Shown in pieces: positions 25,101 to 36,651 of a stretch of DNA of 64,000 bases (position 1 is the stretch's first letter; every line of letters begins with the position of its first letter). A program made the translations under genes and the position numbers. The notes under the pieces are model-generated. The model was not told where the DNA came from, did not search any database, and saw only the letters and a program-made list of their open reading frames with translations. Origin of the DNA: Sordaria brevicollis (lineage: Eukaryota; Ascomycota; Sordariomycetes; Sordariales; Sordariaceae); contig JAUTDP010000004.1 in assembly GCA_033439795.1 (NCBI GenBank), positions 1,240,001 through 1,304,000 on the forward strand. Reading direction: 5' to 3'.

Positions 25101-25856
25101 TTGTTCTCGACCAACTCTTTCCAAATTGGGCATGAGTCGTAGTCGGAGGCCATCGGAGACCATCGCGCCTGCTTAGTCAGTTATCGCTGGTACGTCATCC
25201 TCATTGAGGTTAAAGTACCACCTTCGCTTAACTAGGTACTTTGGGACTTTTGTCATTTCAGTCCCCTTTTCGGTCTTTGATATACCGAGACTCAAAGATC
25301 GCCGGGTGAAGTTGGTGACAATGTCATTCGGAGTGATGGTGGATACCGGACTTCGGAATGACAATGCTCCCGCTCCTCTCCTCTTCCACCTCCAGCATCC
25401 CGTCTGCCTTCCGTACCTATAGGAAGAGCGTCCTGGGTTATATGCCACCGGCCCCTATCAAGATATGTTCCGGCTTGGAGATGGCACCGATTGAAGAAGC
25501 CCAGCCAGTTCGACATGAGGCTCAATTACCGGAGATAGCGGCACGCGCCGAAAAGTTCAGTCCCGATATTAGCCACCTTCCAAAGGCTAAAGTCACCGTT
25601 ATTGCTTGATGGTACCTGCAGCGGGTAGAATAGTGAGGGGGCGGCCCAGACAAATGATATGGCATGAATGCGTGGGAGAGAATAGGTATAGATGAAAAGC
25701 GGCATCAGAAGATGTACGCCAGCACGACACTTGAGGCTTTGCTCTCCCTCGTCAGCTCATGTTGATTGCTTCACCCACCAGGTCGCCATCATCCCCAGCG
25801 GTCTTGTCCAGTAAGCTCGTCTGATCGCAGTGTTTTGAGAGCACACCACCAGGACC
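22188..25856. other. Intergenic, 3.7 kb without a supported gene
   Basis: It contains the divergent upstream regions of the permease (-) and the triple-module secreted protein (+). A minus-strand frame at 24568-25044 has a hydrophobic segment and a signal-peptide-like end but no ATG at its head and no recognised domain; a frame at 23545-24006 (-) is equally unsupported. Confidence 0.45.
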
Positions 25857-27496
25857 ATGCTCAAGTCAATATTCCTCCTCACTTCCGCGGCCGCGAGTGC
25901 CCTCGCACAGACTCAGCCCGCTCCCGGAGGCTGTACTACCAAGTCCTTCACCATCCCGAGTTGGTTCATCCATAACTTCACCGCCAATCGTGCCCAGCCC
26001 TATGCGCATTACATCATCGAGAACAGAGCAACAAACCAGACTTGGGACATAAGCTGTACACACAAAGATGGTGTTTGCCTTGCCTCTGGTCCAGGATACG
26101 CAATGTCATGGGCTGGGACAATCAAGCTTACATCGACGACCGCCGAACTCGACGTCAAAGAATCGTGGTTCTGCGATGACAGAGAGCCCACAAAACCGAA
26201 ATCTGAACCCGAATCTATACGCCCGGCATACAGCGGAATAACGTTCCAGGCATTCGGCAACGGATCCATTCCCCTCGTATGTGATGGCGATGTGTGCAAG
26301 TCATCCAACCCCGTTGACTTGATCAGGGGTTCGCTCACAGACCCTGTTGCCATCACGCCTGCGTACGCCGAAGGACCACCGGGTCACAAGAACCCAGGCT
26401 GTGGTGCCCTTTCCAAAACGCCAAAGTGGACACTAGGGACCATCATCTTCATCAATGAGACCGGTGACGGCTCGTCTGCCATCCAGTCCCAATCGATCCA
26501 ATTCCAGGTCACCAACGAAGCCACTGGACATGTAGTCGGTTGCTTGAACTACTTCCTCGCTGGTCCAGGAGAGGATCCGCGTCTGCAGATCAACTGTGGT
26601 GGAGGTATCGATCGCAAGAGCCGATATAACATCCAAACTGCCGCCGTGTTTTATCCGACAAGCTGGAAGTTTGAGATCAACGAGACGTGGTACTGCGACG
26701 ACGTGGATTCCGCGAAACCGTAAGTTGATGGACCGGGTCGTTCGATGAAGATGTACTAATCGTGAGTGACACTACAGAGTGAGCATCACTGGCACAGGAA
26801 GCACCAAGCTGCCTTTGACGTGTACTTCCGAGTCAACCACCACATACTGTCAAGCCGACAGCGTTCCGGTCCAAGGCCAGGTTGTCTCAGAGACTGCTCT
26901 CGCCCCTTACTCCATCGAAGATCCCGTCCCAACCGTGGATGGCTGCACCATTTCTTCCGTCGTCTCTCCCTCATGGGTCCTCAGCAACTTTGAGCTCGAC
27001 AAGAGCACAAGTACGGAGGACGAGGCTAGCTCGGCATCCATCAGCTTCAACCTGCGCCTCAACACCCAGAACAGCTTCTTTGATTTCCCAGTATTCGTGT
27101 ACAGTGACGACGTCAAGCTGAGTGATGCCAATACATGGTATCCTGCTTCTTTTGGCGCTGGGGAACAGCCTCTTGCGCCCAGGACTTGCTCGTTCCGGTA
27201 TGATTACAAGACGCAGGAGATTGCCATTAAGACGGACTGGGTTTGTATTGATATTGATCCGCAGCACCCGTAAGTTGCTCCCAGATGTCGTAACGGTCCA
27301 GGAAAACCAGCTAATTGAGATGTGTCGGCTCCGTAGGGTCCAGTTCACTGGCGTCGCGACTACCAAGCTGCCGCAGCTGGAATGTGCAGAAGACACGGAC
27401 TATGGGTTGACGCGGTGCCTGTCTGCTCCGGGGTACACATGGACTTCTTCGGTGTCAAATGTGACGTGGAGGTCCTTGGAAGCAGGCTCGGTGTGA
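25857..27496 (+). CDS. Secreted protein with three copies of a Cys-rich module
   Basis: Function not recognised. Exons 25857-26719, 26778-27269 and 27337-27496 encode 504 residues; both introns have GTAAGT donors. Residues 1-18 are a signal peptide (ending ASALAQ). Three related modules start at Gly-Cys near residues 25, 181 and 343. Each runs to a WFCDD, WYCDD or WVCID motif, then proline, then a short strand with TGxG or AFGNG-type turns and a Cys pair (VCDGDVC, LTCTSESTTTYC, LECAEDTDYGLTRC). Both introns fall at the same codon phase just after the W-x-C-x-D...P motif of modules 2 and 3. Modules 1 and 2 share an exon. The pattern resembles small fungal secreted beta-sandwich effectors, but that is only a fold-level guess. 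Several N-x-T/S sites suggest glycosylation. Confidence 0.85.
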
Positions 27497-28280
27497 TGAT
27501 GTCCTGGCAGGAGTTCATAGCAATCTGGAAGACGCCCTATACGGAAGATTGCCGGTGGATGAAAGATAAATCGTCGGGGGCTGATGGATCCTCTTCGATG
27601 GCTGGAAAGGAGGAAGTTTAGATGATTAGATAAGGTTCAAAATTCATCAATAACCTCCGATACTGCGCTGTATCTGACTAGTGACTGGTCACTCTCTGGT
27701 CGTCGAGTTGTCGACGCAGGATAATTCGAGTCGCAGTTCAAACGGGCAGTCGGAGACGGTTTTGACGTTCTCGCTCAATCTCCATGATTCTCGGTATGTA
27801 TATGTTGTACTTTTTGAGTTGAAGGTTTTTCTCGAAATAATACCTTCGGGTCTGTTTACCCGTGATCAAGCGAGAAAACGAGAGTGCTGTTGCGAAGAGG
27901 AAGACAGACAACCCCAACCCTCCCTTGTCTCTTCTCCACTGTGGACGGTTCCCCACAAACCCACTTTTGCCTAGACGCTTAGATACACCCCACCCGCAGC
28001 GCTAAACCGCAGCCCGCCAAGACAATCACGGGCAGCATCCCAGAACTCCAAATCGCAACTCCAACAATTGCAGATGCCACCTTGCAAAGCTTCCAGAAGC
28101 ATTAGACGATAGCTCGACGCTACCTTTCCACTTGTTCATCGTTCGCGGATCCGACCATTATAGCTTCTAATACACCATACTGTTTCCTTTCCACTCTCCA
28201 TTGGCGATCAGTGTCAATTTGTACTTGTCCAACCACGGCACCCACCAACCCTCGAATGAACCCCTGAAAGTCAGCCCAAC
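27497..28280. other. Intergenic between secreted protein and bos1
   Basis: The region carries the 3' end of the module protein and the promoter and leader of bos1. No separate gene is visible. Confidence 0.5.
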
Positions 28281-29139
28281 ATGGTACGTCAACAGCTTCA
28301 ACACTCGCTCCTCGAAGACCCTCCCTACGACACCAGTACCAACTAACAATTCCCATCTATAGAACACAACCTTCAACTCAGCTCTCAAGCAGAGCACCTC
28401 CATCCGGAAAGACCTCGCCTCCCTCTCCTCGCACGAGCTCGACCCAACCTCTCTCACGCCCGCCGCTTTGGGCTCTCTTTCCGCCTCCCTAACCGCCTTC
28501 AACCGGACCATCGATGAATACAACCACCTCGCCAAGCAGGAGCTCAACGCAGCCAAGCAAGAAAAGGCCTACGAGAGGATACGCAACTTCCGGTCCGAAC
28601 TACACGACTTCCGCACGCAGCTGGACAGTCTCAAATCCAAGCGCGAGGAACACATGCACGCGCAAAACCGCGCCGAGTTATTGGGCAGGAGACCGTTTGT
28701 AGCTAGTACGCCTGAGAACCCCTATGCTGCTTCTTCGGCGACAGCGACTGCTACTTCGACAAGTGGGGGGTATGGAATCTCGCACGCCAGAACGAATAGC
28801 CAGGCGGAGTCAGGTCGGGGGATGCAGAGTGTATTGGGCTCAGGGGACGCGAGTCGCGAGCAGCATGCTTTGAGGGAACAGGATTTCTTCCGGAGCACGC
28901 ACTCGGCGCTGGACGACTACATTGCGCGAGGACAGGCGGTGCTGGGCGATCTGAACCAGCAGAGGGAGATTATGAAGAATACGCAGCGGAAGCTGTACTC
29001 GGTGGGCAACACGCTGGGGATCAGTGGTGATACGATCCGGATGATTGAGAGGAGGGCGAAGCAGGACAAGTGGATTTTTTGGGGTGGGGTGCTGGTGTTC
29101 TTTTTGTTTTGTTGGTTGGTGTTGCATTACTTGAGGTGA
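28281..29139 (+). CDS. bos1: Golgi SNARE Bos1 (GOSR2/membrin type)
   Basis: A Qb-SNARE of vesicle fusion between endoplasmic reticulum and Golgi. Exon 1 is only the ATG (28281-28283); a GTACGT intron to 28362 follows, and exon 2 (28363-29139) encodes the rest, 259 residues in all. The N-terminal helical region starts NTTFNSALKQSTSIRKDL. The SNARE helix is around residues 170-235 with LREQDFFRSTHSALDDYI, LGDLNQQREIMKNTQRKL and IRMIERRAKQDK, and a C-terminal membrane anchor WIFWGGVLVFFLFCWLVLHY ends four residues short of the terminus. A Ser/Ala/Thr-rich linker of about 50 residues separates the two helical parts. It converges with the thiamine pyrophosphokinase gene. Confidence 0.94.
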
Positions 29140-29636
29140 GCTACGTTGGTGGTGAAAGCATGATTATGCTGTTATGGGAAAGGCCAAAATGGAGAGAAAG
29201 ACGGGAACTAATCTGTTTGATGGATTTTTCTTACTAGTGGAGGAGAAGATGTAGGACTACTGGCCAAGGTCCGCTCAGATTGCGGCATGGGGCCTGGCGA
29301 CGGCGGCATCTGTCTCTCAGTCATCAAGCGCGGAGTTTTGGGTGTTGGGCTTGGGGTGGTTTATTGGTTAACTAAACAAACATGGTCTAATATCATGGGC
29401 AGCAATGCGTGAAACAATTTCATCTGAAAGCTACCATGAGCCCTTTCCCATCCTTAACTATGCTCGCAATGACATGACCGGATCGTAACCTTATCATAGC
29501 AGATACCCTCCAACCTGACATGGCCAGACTTTCCTGTTGAGCTGAGCCAGGCATCTCTGTGCCCTATCCTATCCTCTACTCGACCAATCCCCCGTCACCC
29601 GCCTCTTAACCCCGACCTCACACCAAGAGACATGCC
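29140..29636. other. Convergent 3' intergenic region
   Basis: The stretch lies between the stop codons of bos1 (+) and thiamine pyrophosphokinase (-) and presumably holds both 3' untranslated regions and poly(A) signals. Nothing else is seen. Confidence 0.5.
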
Positions 29637-30683
29637 CTAAACGTCCCTCAGCGCAATCGTAAACAAGACATCCCTCGTCGTCCTCACCTCTACCACCTCC
29701 GTCCCAGGCAACACATGATTACTCGTGCTCACCTGTCCTCCAAACTCGGTCTCCCAGTCCTCCACATCCCACTCCAGTCCTTTCGTCCAGATCCTGCTCG
29801 GTTCTTTGACCGGTAGGATCCCGACCCACTTGGCAAACACGTCCTTCTCCTTCTTCTCCGCTTCACTTGCCTGGCCTTGACCAGGCTCTCGCACCCGGAT
29901 CTTGTGGGTGCCAGCTTTGAGTAAGAAAGTGAGCGATTCGCCGCTGAATAAGTACATACGCCCGTCGGCGTAGGTGGGTGAAGACTGGAAGAGGTAGAGG
30001 TGGTGAAGCTGGGAGAGACCTTGGTCGACGCGGCCGCCGAGACCGCCGATGGCGACAATGTCGGGTGGTGGACCATCGGAAGGAAGGTTGGAGCGGGTAG
30101 GGTCACGGAGGTAGTCGACGCATTTGCCAAAGTCGGTCGAGTATTGGCTGGGTTCGTGGATGATGGCTGTCTTGGTGGAAGAGGTGAAGTGGGTGGTAAA
30201 GTAAGTGCGGGCTTCGGTGGTGAGAGAGTCGAGGTCGCCTATTACTGCTTGGAGGTCGTCCTGGAGGATGGTTGTTAGTGATGGGTTGGAGAAATAGGAG
30301 TGGTGAACTTACAAAGTAGTGGTCGCCATGCTTCCCGGCGACGTAGTACAGAGGGTTTGCGCCTCCGTCGGCAGCGACGCGGATGGATGCTTTGTGAAAG
30401 ATAACAAGTCAGAACTCAATCTCTAAATCTTACTATTCACATGTCAAAACATACCGTTCTTCCAGAGGCGCTTTATCAAGCCCAAATGGGTAAGTGGTTG
30501 GTTGAGGACGACCAATGCGAACCGTCCGGGCTTGTGAGTGGCTCCATTTGAGCCGTTCTGCAGTTGATCGTTTTGGTCAAGCTGATGCTGGTCCTTATAT
30601 TCCCTTATCAAATCGATGGGATGCCATTCGAAAGTTTGGCCCTCCCCAATTGTTTCGGTGGCTTTTGTGTCGTCGTTGCTCAT
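29637..30683 (-). CDS. Thiamine pyrophosphokinase
   Basis: Converts thiamine and ATP to the cofactor thiamine pyrophosphate. Minus-strand exons are 30683-30455, 30389-30313 and 30260-29637, 309 residues. Donors are GTATGT and GTAAGT; the acceptors AAG and CAG keep frame. The catalytic domain shows VAADGGANPLYY, then DDLQAVIGDLDS (the conserved D-x-D-S metal site), YSTDFGKCVDYL and IVAIGGLGGRVDQGLSQLHHLY, all signature blocks of the TPK N-terminal domain. The C-terminal thiamine-binding half has a charged insert (EAEKKEKD) and ends in RTTRDVLFTIALRDV. The N-terminal 45 residues are a variable leader. It diverges from mia40, 1 kb away. Confidence 0.93.
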
Positions 30684-31707
30684 GATTTTATCCGGGTGTA
30701 TTCACACCTCTTGTGCTTGTTGAGCTGGTGGTATAGTGAGAGGTGCCTGAGACGATATCTTTCTAATGGCGAAAACGTTGGCAAGAAGATGAAGATATTG
30801 TTTGGAGGATGAATGGGTTGAACTTAAATCGATCCAAAATGCAAGTTGAATGTTCGAAGATTGGGATGGAAGTGAATGGTCAAGTGTCTTCTTTGTGTGT
30901 GAAGGTGTCCCGGGGCTCGCTTCGGCGCTTCCGTTGGGCTGTGCGGCGTTGCAGCATGCTGTGGGGCCCGGTGTTCGGACCACCACCGATGTCTATAAGA
31001 CCACTGCTATAACCTTGAGAAACCTCACATGCTGTGACTAGGGTCTTTGATTATTATTGGGGCAATGAGGTAGCTAAAACTTGACCTTGACGTTGATATG
31101 TCTTCATCCTATGTGTGTCGACCACGAGTAGCAAACGTCTCAAAAGTCGAGCTTGTGATAGCTTCAAAGTTGCACAGACAACCCGAACCCGAACCCTCTT
31201 ATGGTCTTGGACAGGAGATGTAAGTCGAGATTTGACATGTCTCCCTGCCATCAACGGAAGCTTCGTTACTCACCAGGTTCATGATCAGGCTCTTGTAAAT
31301 GAAACGATGCTCAATATAAGTCTTCTTTTTTGTCTTTATATTAACCTATATTCCAGTTCTGTTCCCCAATTCCATCTGTTGCACATGCCTTGAACAATGC
31401 CATTTACAATGACGAGGGAGCCACTTTTAGCCGAATGTGACCAATCGGATAGCGAATTGGGGTAACCAGGCCCTGGCCCGCCCCGGTCGGTCGGCGGTCG
31501 GCCTGCACTGGAGCATCGCCAGAAATTTTGTCGGATCGAACGTGGGTCGGATTCCGGGAAATGATGACAAACCTCTGTTGATTCCCGGACCCGTGGAGCT
31601 GCGGAAGCACCATCCGACCCTCGTTTTCCCCGACCTCGACTCCGACTCCCTTTGCGCCTGTCTTGTTGATTTTCGAGTCCCGCCCCGACGATTGACACCG
31701 ACCGACA
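30684..31707. other. Divergent promoter region of thiamine pyrophosphokinase and mia40
   Basis: About 1 kb between two divergent starts. The mia40-proximal part (31430-31700) is GC-rich with CGGTCGGTCGGCGGTCGG near 31484. No gene or known riboswitch was recognised; no thiamine riboswitch core was found by eye. Confidence 0.45.
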
Positions 31708-32895
31708 ATGTACCGCACGGCTCTCCGCCCCTCGCAAAGCGCATTGCGCGCAATCCGGCCCACTGCCACCTCCCCGTCGGCCCTCGTCTCCTCCGGTGCC
31801 CGCCGCTTCGCCTCCACATCCGCCGCCCCCAAGAAGAGCACATGGAAGGGTGCTGCCGTACGATGGGGTCTCGCTGTCGCTGCCGTCTACTACTACAACA
31901 CCAGCCCCGTCTTTTCCGATGAGCTTCCCGGTATGCGCCCCTTTTAGCTATACCTATACAACCTTGCTGCCGTCGCACGCACCCTCGACCTCACCGTCAT
32001 GTTGTCGGTCAGCCTCAGAATGCGCCAATGCTAATAGATGGGCCAATTCGCACAGAGACCGCCGGTACCGCCCCCTCCCAGTTGACCGACGCCGACCTTC
32101 CCACCGTCGATGCCATTGTCGAAGAGAAGAGACGCCAGGCCGCCGAGCATGCTGCCGCCAGAAAGGCTGCCCAGGCCGCCGCTAAGGCCGAGGCCACCCC
32201 CGCGAAAACTTCCGAGTCGGTAGAGGAACAGACCACCAAGGCCGAGGCCCAGGCTGAGGCCATCCCCGAGGGCGAGTCTAAGCCCAAGTCCGAGTCTACC
32301 GAGGGCGCCATCCCCGAGGCCGGTGCTTCCCCTGAGGCTCTCCAGCAGGAGGCCGATGCCCAGGGTGCCTTCAACCCCGAGACCGGCGAGATCAACTGGG
32401 ACTGCCCGTGCCTGGGTGGCATGGCCCACGGCCCTTGCGGCGAGGAGTTCAAGGCTGCTTTCAGCTGCTTCGTCTACTCCAAGGAGGAGCCCAAGGGCAT
32501 GGACTGCATTGACAAGTTCTCGTACGTACTTGGGTCCGGTTTAGGTTGAGGTGGAACTATGAAGGCTAACACATCCCAACAGTCACATGCAAGACTGCTT
32601 CCGCAAGTACCCCGAGGTCTACGGCGCTGAGCTAGCTGACGACGAGGAGGCTGAGCGCGCCTCTGCCCCTGCCCCCGCCGCCGAGGGTGCCCCCGCGAAG
32701 GAGGAGCCTGAGCTTCCCGCTGCCGCCTCCCCCGTCGAGAACAACAAGGAGGAGGCTCGCGAGACCGCCGCCCCCCAGGTCCCTGCCTCTGCCCACGATG
32801 CCACCTCCGCCAACACCAACGAGAGCAAGTCTGAGAACATCCCTGCCGCCGCCCACGATGCTACGGTTGCCAACGACAGCAAGAAGCAGCAATAA
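31708..32895 (+). CDS. mia40: Mitochondrial intermembrane-space import receptor/oxidoreductase Mia40
   Basis: Traps and oxidises Cys-motif proteins entering the mitochondrial intermembrane space, using a redox-active CPC. Exons 31708-31930, 32056-32521 and 32583-32895 encode 333 residues. An Arg/Ser/Ala-rich presequence precedes a membrane anchor ([17 protein letters not shown], about residues 53-69). An Ala/Glu/Lys-rich linker follows. The core has WDCPC, then [11 protein letters not shown] and CIDKFSHMQDC, two exact C-x9-C pairs. Intron 2 interrupts the second C-x9-C between Ser and His. A long Ala/Pro/Glu tail follows. Intron 1 has two in-frame acceptors (TAG at 32037 and CAG at 32055); the CAG is preferred because the TAG sits only 3 bases after the CTAAT branch point. 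Confidence 0.95.
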
Positions 32896-34175
32896 ATAAA
32901 ACAGATCACACGAACAATGACAAACACTTTACACAGCTAGCCTGTTGCTGCTATTTCTACAACTTTTTAGTACCATTTGCTCTGTACGATTTGACATATG
33001 GCATAGAGGAACAAAGAGAGAGACAAAGAGGGAGAGACGGAAGACAGGCGCAAACGATGGCGACACACAAGTCAGTTAGCGACTCTGGCTAGTATCATCT
33101 GGGATAATGGGAGTTTAGAGGCGCATGCGAAAGAGGGTTGAGGTTGGTTTGCTCTTCCGCTTTTCGAAGGGCAATGTACGACTTTGTGTATTCATACCAT
33201 GTAATGCAAGCGCAAAATAGACACACATCCCATGCTCATCACACCTATAGAGGGATTGCTCTCGGCGACGGAGAGCCTCCGTTAGAACCTAGAATAGCTT
33301 CATTCCTACTGGATAACATTTTCCCAACGGGCCGTCTTTGCGGGATGGGGGGAAACGGAGGAATGACATGCTGATCAGGGACCAGTTCAACCTCAGCCCC
33401 CCAATTGACACCTTGGGGATTCCCGCCGTCCCTCGATCCCGTCCTCCAGGGGAACTTCCCTGTGTCGGCTCTTTTTTCTCCAAGTCGCGAGCAGCTTCGC
33501 GTGGCTTGGATCGGAGAGGCCTGGAAGCTAAAAAGCGTGCTAAGCGGAGCCGCAGACGTCATTCGCGACATGGGTGCTCAGCTGTGCTGGCTTCCATTTT
33601 TGGGCTTTTTAGTGGGTATAGCGGGGCAGCGGGGTTGTTTTGGGGCCTGTTTCCCGGGGTTGGTGAGCTGACCTTGGCTCCGTCCGGTTGCGTACCGTTT
33701 TGGAGTTTGGAGCTTCCCCGTTCATGCGCTGTCACGATTTCCAGCCGGCATCACAGGAAGGCACGCCCGCACCGAATGTGACTGCCAAACTGACATGGCA
33801 TCCGTGCTGGAAATCGTGGATATGCCGGCGTATACTACCGTTTTGAACCGTAAAAGCCGTTTGTATGAGTTGAATGGAAGCCATCGTATCCAAACGTTGC
33901 CAAGCTTTGACCAAGTTGAAATCTCCCCTTCTCCGGCTTTTCAAGTTCCTTGGTTGACGAAGTGACCTCACGCTCATCCAATCCCCGTGCTTGTTCGTCC
34001 CTAAATACAAATCCTTTCGGCTTCTCAACTCCAAAGCTTCCCTTCCCCAGATCATCACCAACTACAACAACCACATCCACGAACAAAACAAAAGTTTCGA
34101 CGTCGCTCTGCCTTTGCGGTCATCCCAATCATCCCATCTACCACTACACTCAACACACACATCAAATCAGTCAAC
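32896..34175. other. Intergenic and 5' leader of the OM14-like gene
   Basis: The stretch contains the mia40 3' region with an AGAGAGACAAAGAGGGAGAGAC purine run near 33015-33040 and, from about 34000, a C/A-rich stretch typical of a Neurospora leader that runs directly into the split start codon at 34176. No coding gene is recognised in 33100-33900. Confidence 0.5.
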
Positions 34176-35010
34176 AGTAAGTATCTACCTCTGTCTTCTC
34201 CGGCTTTGCGCGGCATATCTGTCCGGGCCCGGGACCACGCGACACTTCCGAGAACCTTAGCTAACCACCATCGCGATAGTGTCCTACGCTGAGGTTGCTG
34301 CCCAGGGCCCTAAGCAGACCCCCGAGGAGGTGAGTTCTCACTGCGTCCGCTTCCATTGATTGGCGCGCAGCAGCGATTTTGCTTGCAATCTGCTTGCGCT
34401 CTGTGATCAAACGGCCCTAACATGTTCTTTGTTCTCACCAGGCTGCTGCTCCTCTCCCTCCCCAGATCGAGGTTGATGAGTCCATTTCTACTTCTTCCCT
34501 GATCGACGTCGATGCTCCTTCCGTTCGCACCGTCCCCTCCGACTTCAACGAGCAGGAAATCAAGACCGAGACCCAGGCCACCCGCGTCGAGCAGGAGGAA
34601 CAAGCAGCCAAGGAGGAGGCCGAAAGGGTCAAGGCCAAGGCCCGCGCTGAGGCTGATCTCGCGAAGAAGAAGGCCAAGAGCAAGGCCAAGAAGGCCGACA
34701 ACTGGTTGACCAAGCAGTTCGCCAGCTTGAGCGATGGCACCACCGGCGCTCTTGCTGCCGTCAACCTCCTCGCCGTTGTTGGTCTTAGTGGGTGGCTCGG
34801 CTACAGGGCTTGGGGTCTCTACGACCGCAAGCAGTTCACATGGCAGCATGCCGGCCGTGGCGCTGGTATCCTCGCCGCTGTCGCCGTTTTTGAGAGCGTA
34901 TTCAGCGGGTACGTTGCCATGATGCCACAACGAGAGAAGACCTTTCACAATGCTAACATGGAGTGTGTTACAGGTACCTCGCCAAGGGCAAGAAGGCCAA
35001 GGACCAATAG
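34176..35010 (+). CDS. OM14-like mitochondrial outer membrane protein
   Basis: A small protein resembling fungal OM14 C-terminal-domain proteins, which sit in the mitochondrial outer membrane and help dock ribosomes. The start codon is split: A at 34176 ends exon 1, and TG at 34280-34281 begins exon 2. Exons are (UTR)-34176, 34280-34329, 34442-34908 and 34974-35010, giving 184 residues. The N terminus starts MSYAEVAAQGPKQTPEE. A Lys/Ala/Glu helical segment (residues 65-100, ARAEADLAKKKAKSKAKK) precedes two or three hydrophobic segments: GALAAVNLLAVVGLSGWLGY and AGILAAVAVFESVFSGY. The tail is LAKGKKAKDQ. Family name is from memory of close fungal homologues; detailed function is inferred. Confidence 0.82.
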
Positions 35011-35634
35011 AGGATTTAAACCCGGTATCGCAAGTCTGAAAAGTCCGCGCGGCGTTGGTCACGACCGATTCTTCTCTTCTGTGTTGCAGGGCAACACCTG
35101 TTTCTTTTACGAACTGTTACGTTTTATGGGCTGTGACGGGGGGCATGGTTTGCATTTCTTTTGATACTCAATTATGGCGTTTGTTTAGCTCTGGGTCAAT
35201 TCCCGTCAAATTGACATCTCTTCTCTGTTCTTCATGCTTCGAGTTCGCAGATCGCCCAGTCACTGTTTACGCACAACGGTTACTCCGTGCAATGCTAGGC
35301 ACCATGCACATTCACTCGCGCTCTGCACCGCGTCACGCATTTACCATTCACCACGTGTGACCCTTAAGGCTAGCCAGGTTGCTAATCATCTCAACTCCAA
35401 GGCCCCTTCACTTGTCGGTGGTTCACGCAAGCTCCAGCGTCCATTACTTCCCGCACAATCGCCACGAAAATGTGCGGTAATTCAACAGACGCATCGGCTC
35501 GGCCATTCGCGACGATGGTCATCAACTCAAGACCTTTACGAAAACAGTACAACCCATATAAGCTCAACCTCACCCAGAACAGACGATCACTTTTCCATCC
35601 GCCTTCCGATAACAGCAGAATCACAACCGACAAG
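35011..35634. other. Intergenic or 5' leader of orphan gene
   Basis: The open frame of the next gene extends back to an ATG at 35470, so part of this stretch could be coding. The remainder is the 3' region of the OM14-like gene. Confidence 0.4.
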
Positions 35635-36249
35635 ATGATGTCCCACAGCCGCTTTCGAGAAAATCCCTGGCAGCCACCCCTTCCTTTTCCGCGTGCCGGT
35701 CCCAAACTGACCGTCAAATTCTTCATCCAAGAGCGTAATGGCGGCCAACCCAAGGTCATCATCCGGCCCGTCCGCCTGTACCCCAACCAAATCAGGGACC
35801 GCTACACCCACCACGGCCGCTGGTTCATGCCCTGGGAAGAGCGCCTCCGAGCCACCGTCCCCATTTCCACCGAGCGCGTGGCACTTACGCACGCCATCTT
35901 CGCGTTCAGTCTCTGGTGTCACCAATACGAGCAGGAGCAAGTCACCGACGACCAAATCATCTTGACGGGTATGCGCGACGTGCTGGCGCTGTGGGAGGCC
36001 CGCGCTGAGGCAGCTTTGAGATCGGGCGACAGGATGAAGCAGAGGCTTTGGTGCCCGGGACCCGTGATGGAGGGGCAGTGTGAGCTATTTGTTGGACTTT
36101 TTAAGGTGGTGGATATGGATGTGGCGGAGTGGAATGAGGTGAAGGAGTATAGCCATGGTTGGGGAAGGGTATTTGATGAGTTGGTGAGGGGGAGGAGGGA
36201 ATTGAAGGTGGGCGAGACGAGGGTGAAGTTTTGGAGTTCTACGCTCTAA
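35635..36249 (+). CDS. Orphan protein, 204 residues
   Basis: Function not recognised. One exon. The ATG at 35635 (followed by a second at 35638) is chosen because GC-rich third positions begin there; an in-frame ATG at 35470 would add 55 residues of less biased codons. The protein is soluble, has no signal peptide and is rich in Arg and Trp, with motifs KLTVKFFIQERN, HHGRWFMPWEERLRATVP and HAIFAFSLWCHQYEQEQ. The C-terminal 60 residues use a very different, G-rich codon set from the first part, as is common at Neurospora 3' ends. No homologous family comes to mind. Confidence 0.65.
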   Translation: MMSHSRFRENPWQPPLPFPRAGPKLTVKFFIQERNGGQPKVIIRPVRLYPNQIRDRYTHHGRWFMPWEERLRATVPISTERVALTHAIFAFSLWCHQYEQEQVTDDQIILTGMRDVLALWEARAEAALRSGDRMKQRLWCPGPVMEGQCELFVGLFKVVDMDVAEWNEVKEYSHGWGRVFDELVRGRRELKVGETRVKFWSSTL

Positions 36250-36651
36250 GTGTAGGGTGTGAGGGGGATGGGATGGTGCATGGAGGGGGGAGAAAAAAGT
36301 CCGGCAAGAAGACTAGAAAAGAAGGTGTTTCCAGAGGTTGTGTGTTGATGACGGGAATGGTGTCAGGTCAGCATAGGATGGAGGATCAAGATGAGCAGTA
36401 CTAGGGTGAGAACACAGCATCACCCTCATGCTTAGAACGACGATCACAGGGGCACATTAGCAGAAGCAACTAACATTCAAGTTGTTCTATTCCCAGACGC
36501 CTTGCTAAAGTATTAAAGGTTCTATTACAGAGTGTCTCCAACGAACCGACATTAAAGTCGACACTGAAGAACGATGTGCCGAAGGAAGATACAGGCCCAC
36601 AAGGTCTCCAGCCGCCTAGCTTGATAAACTCCACTTCTGCAAACAATAACC
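36250..36651. other. Upstream region of the 5S gene
   Basis: No gene is visible. The last 30 bases before 36652 (including TTGATAAACT near 36621) would hold the polymerase III upstream element that Neurospora 5S genes need; the exact element is not resolved by eye. Confidence 0.4.
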
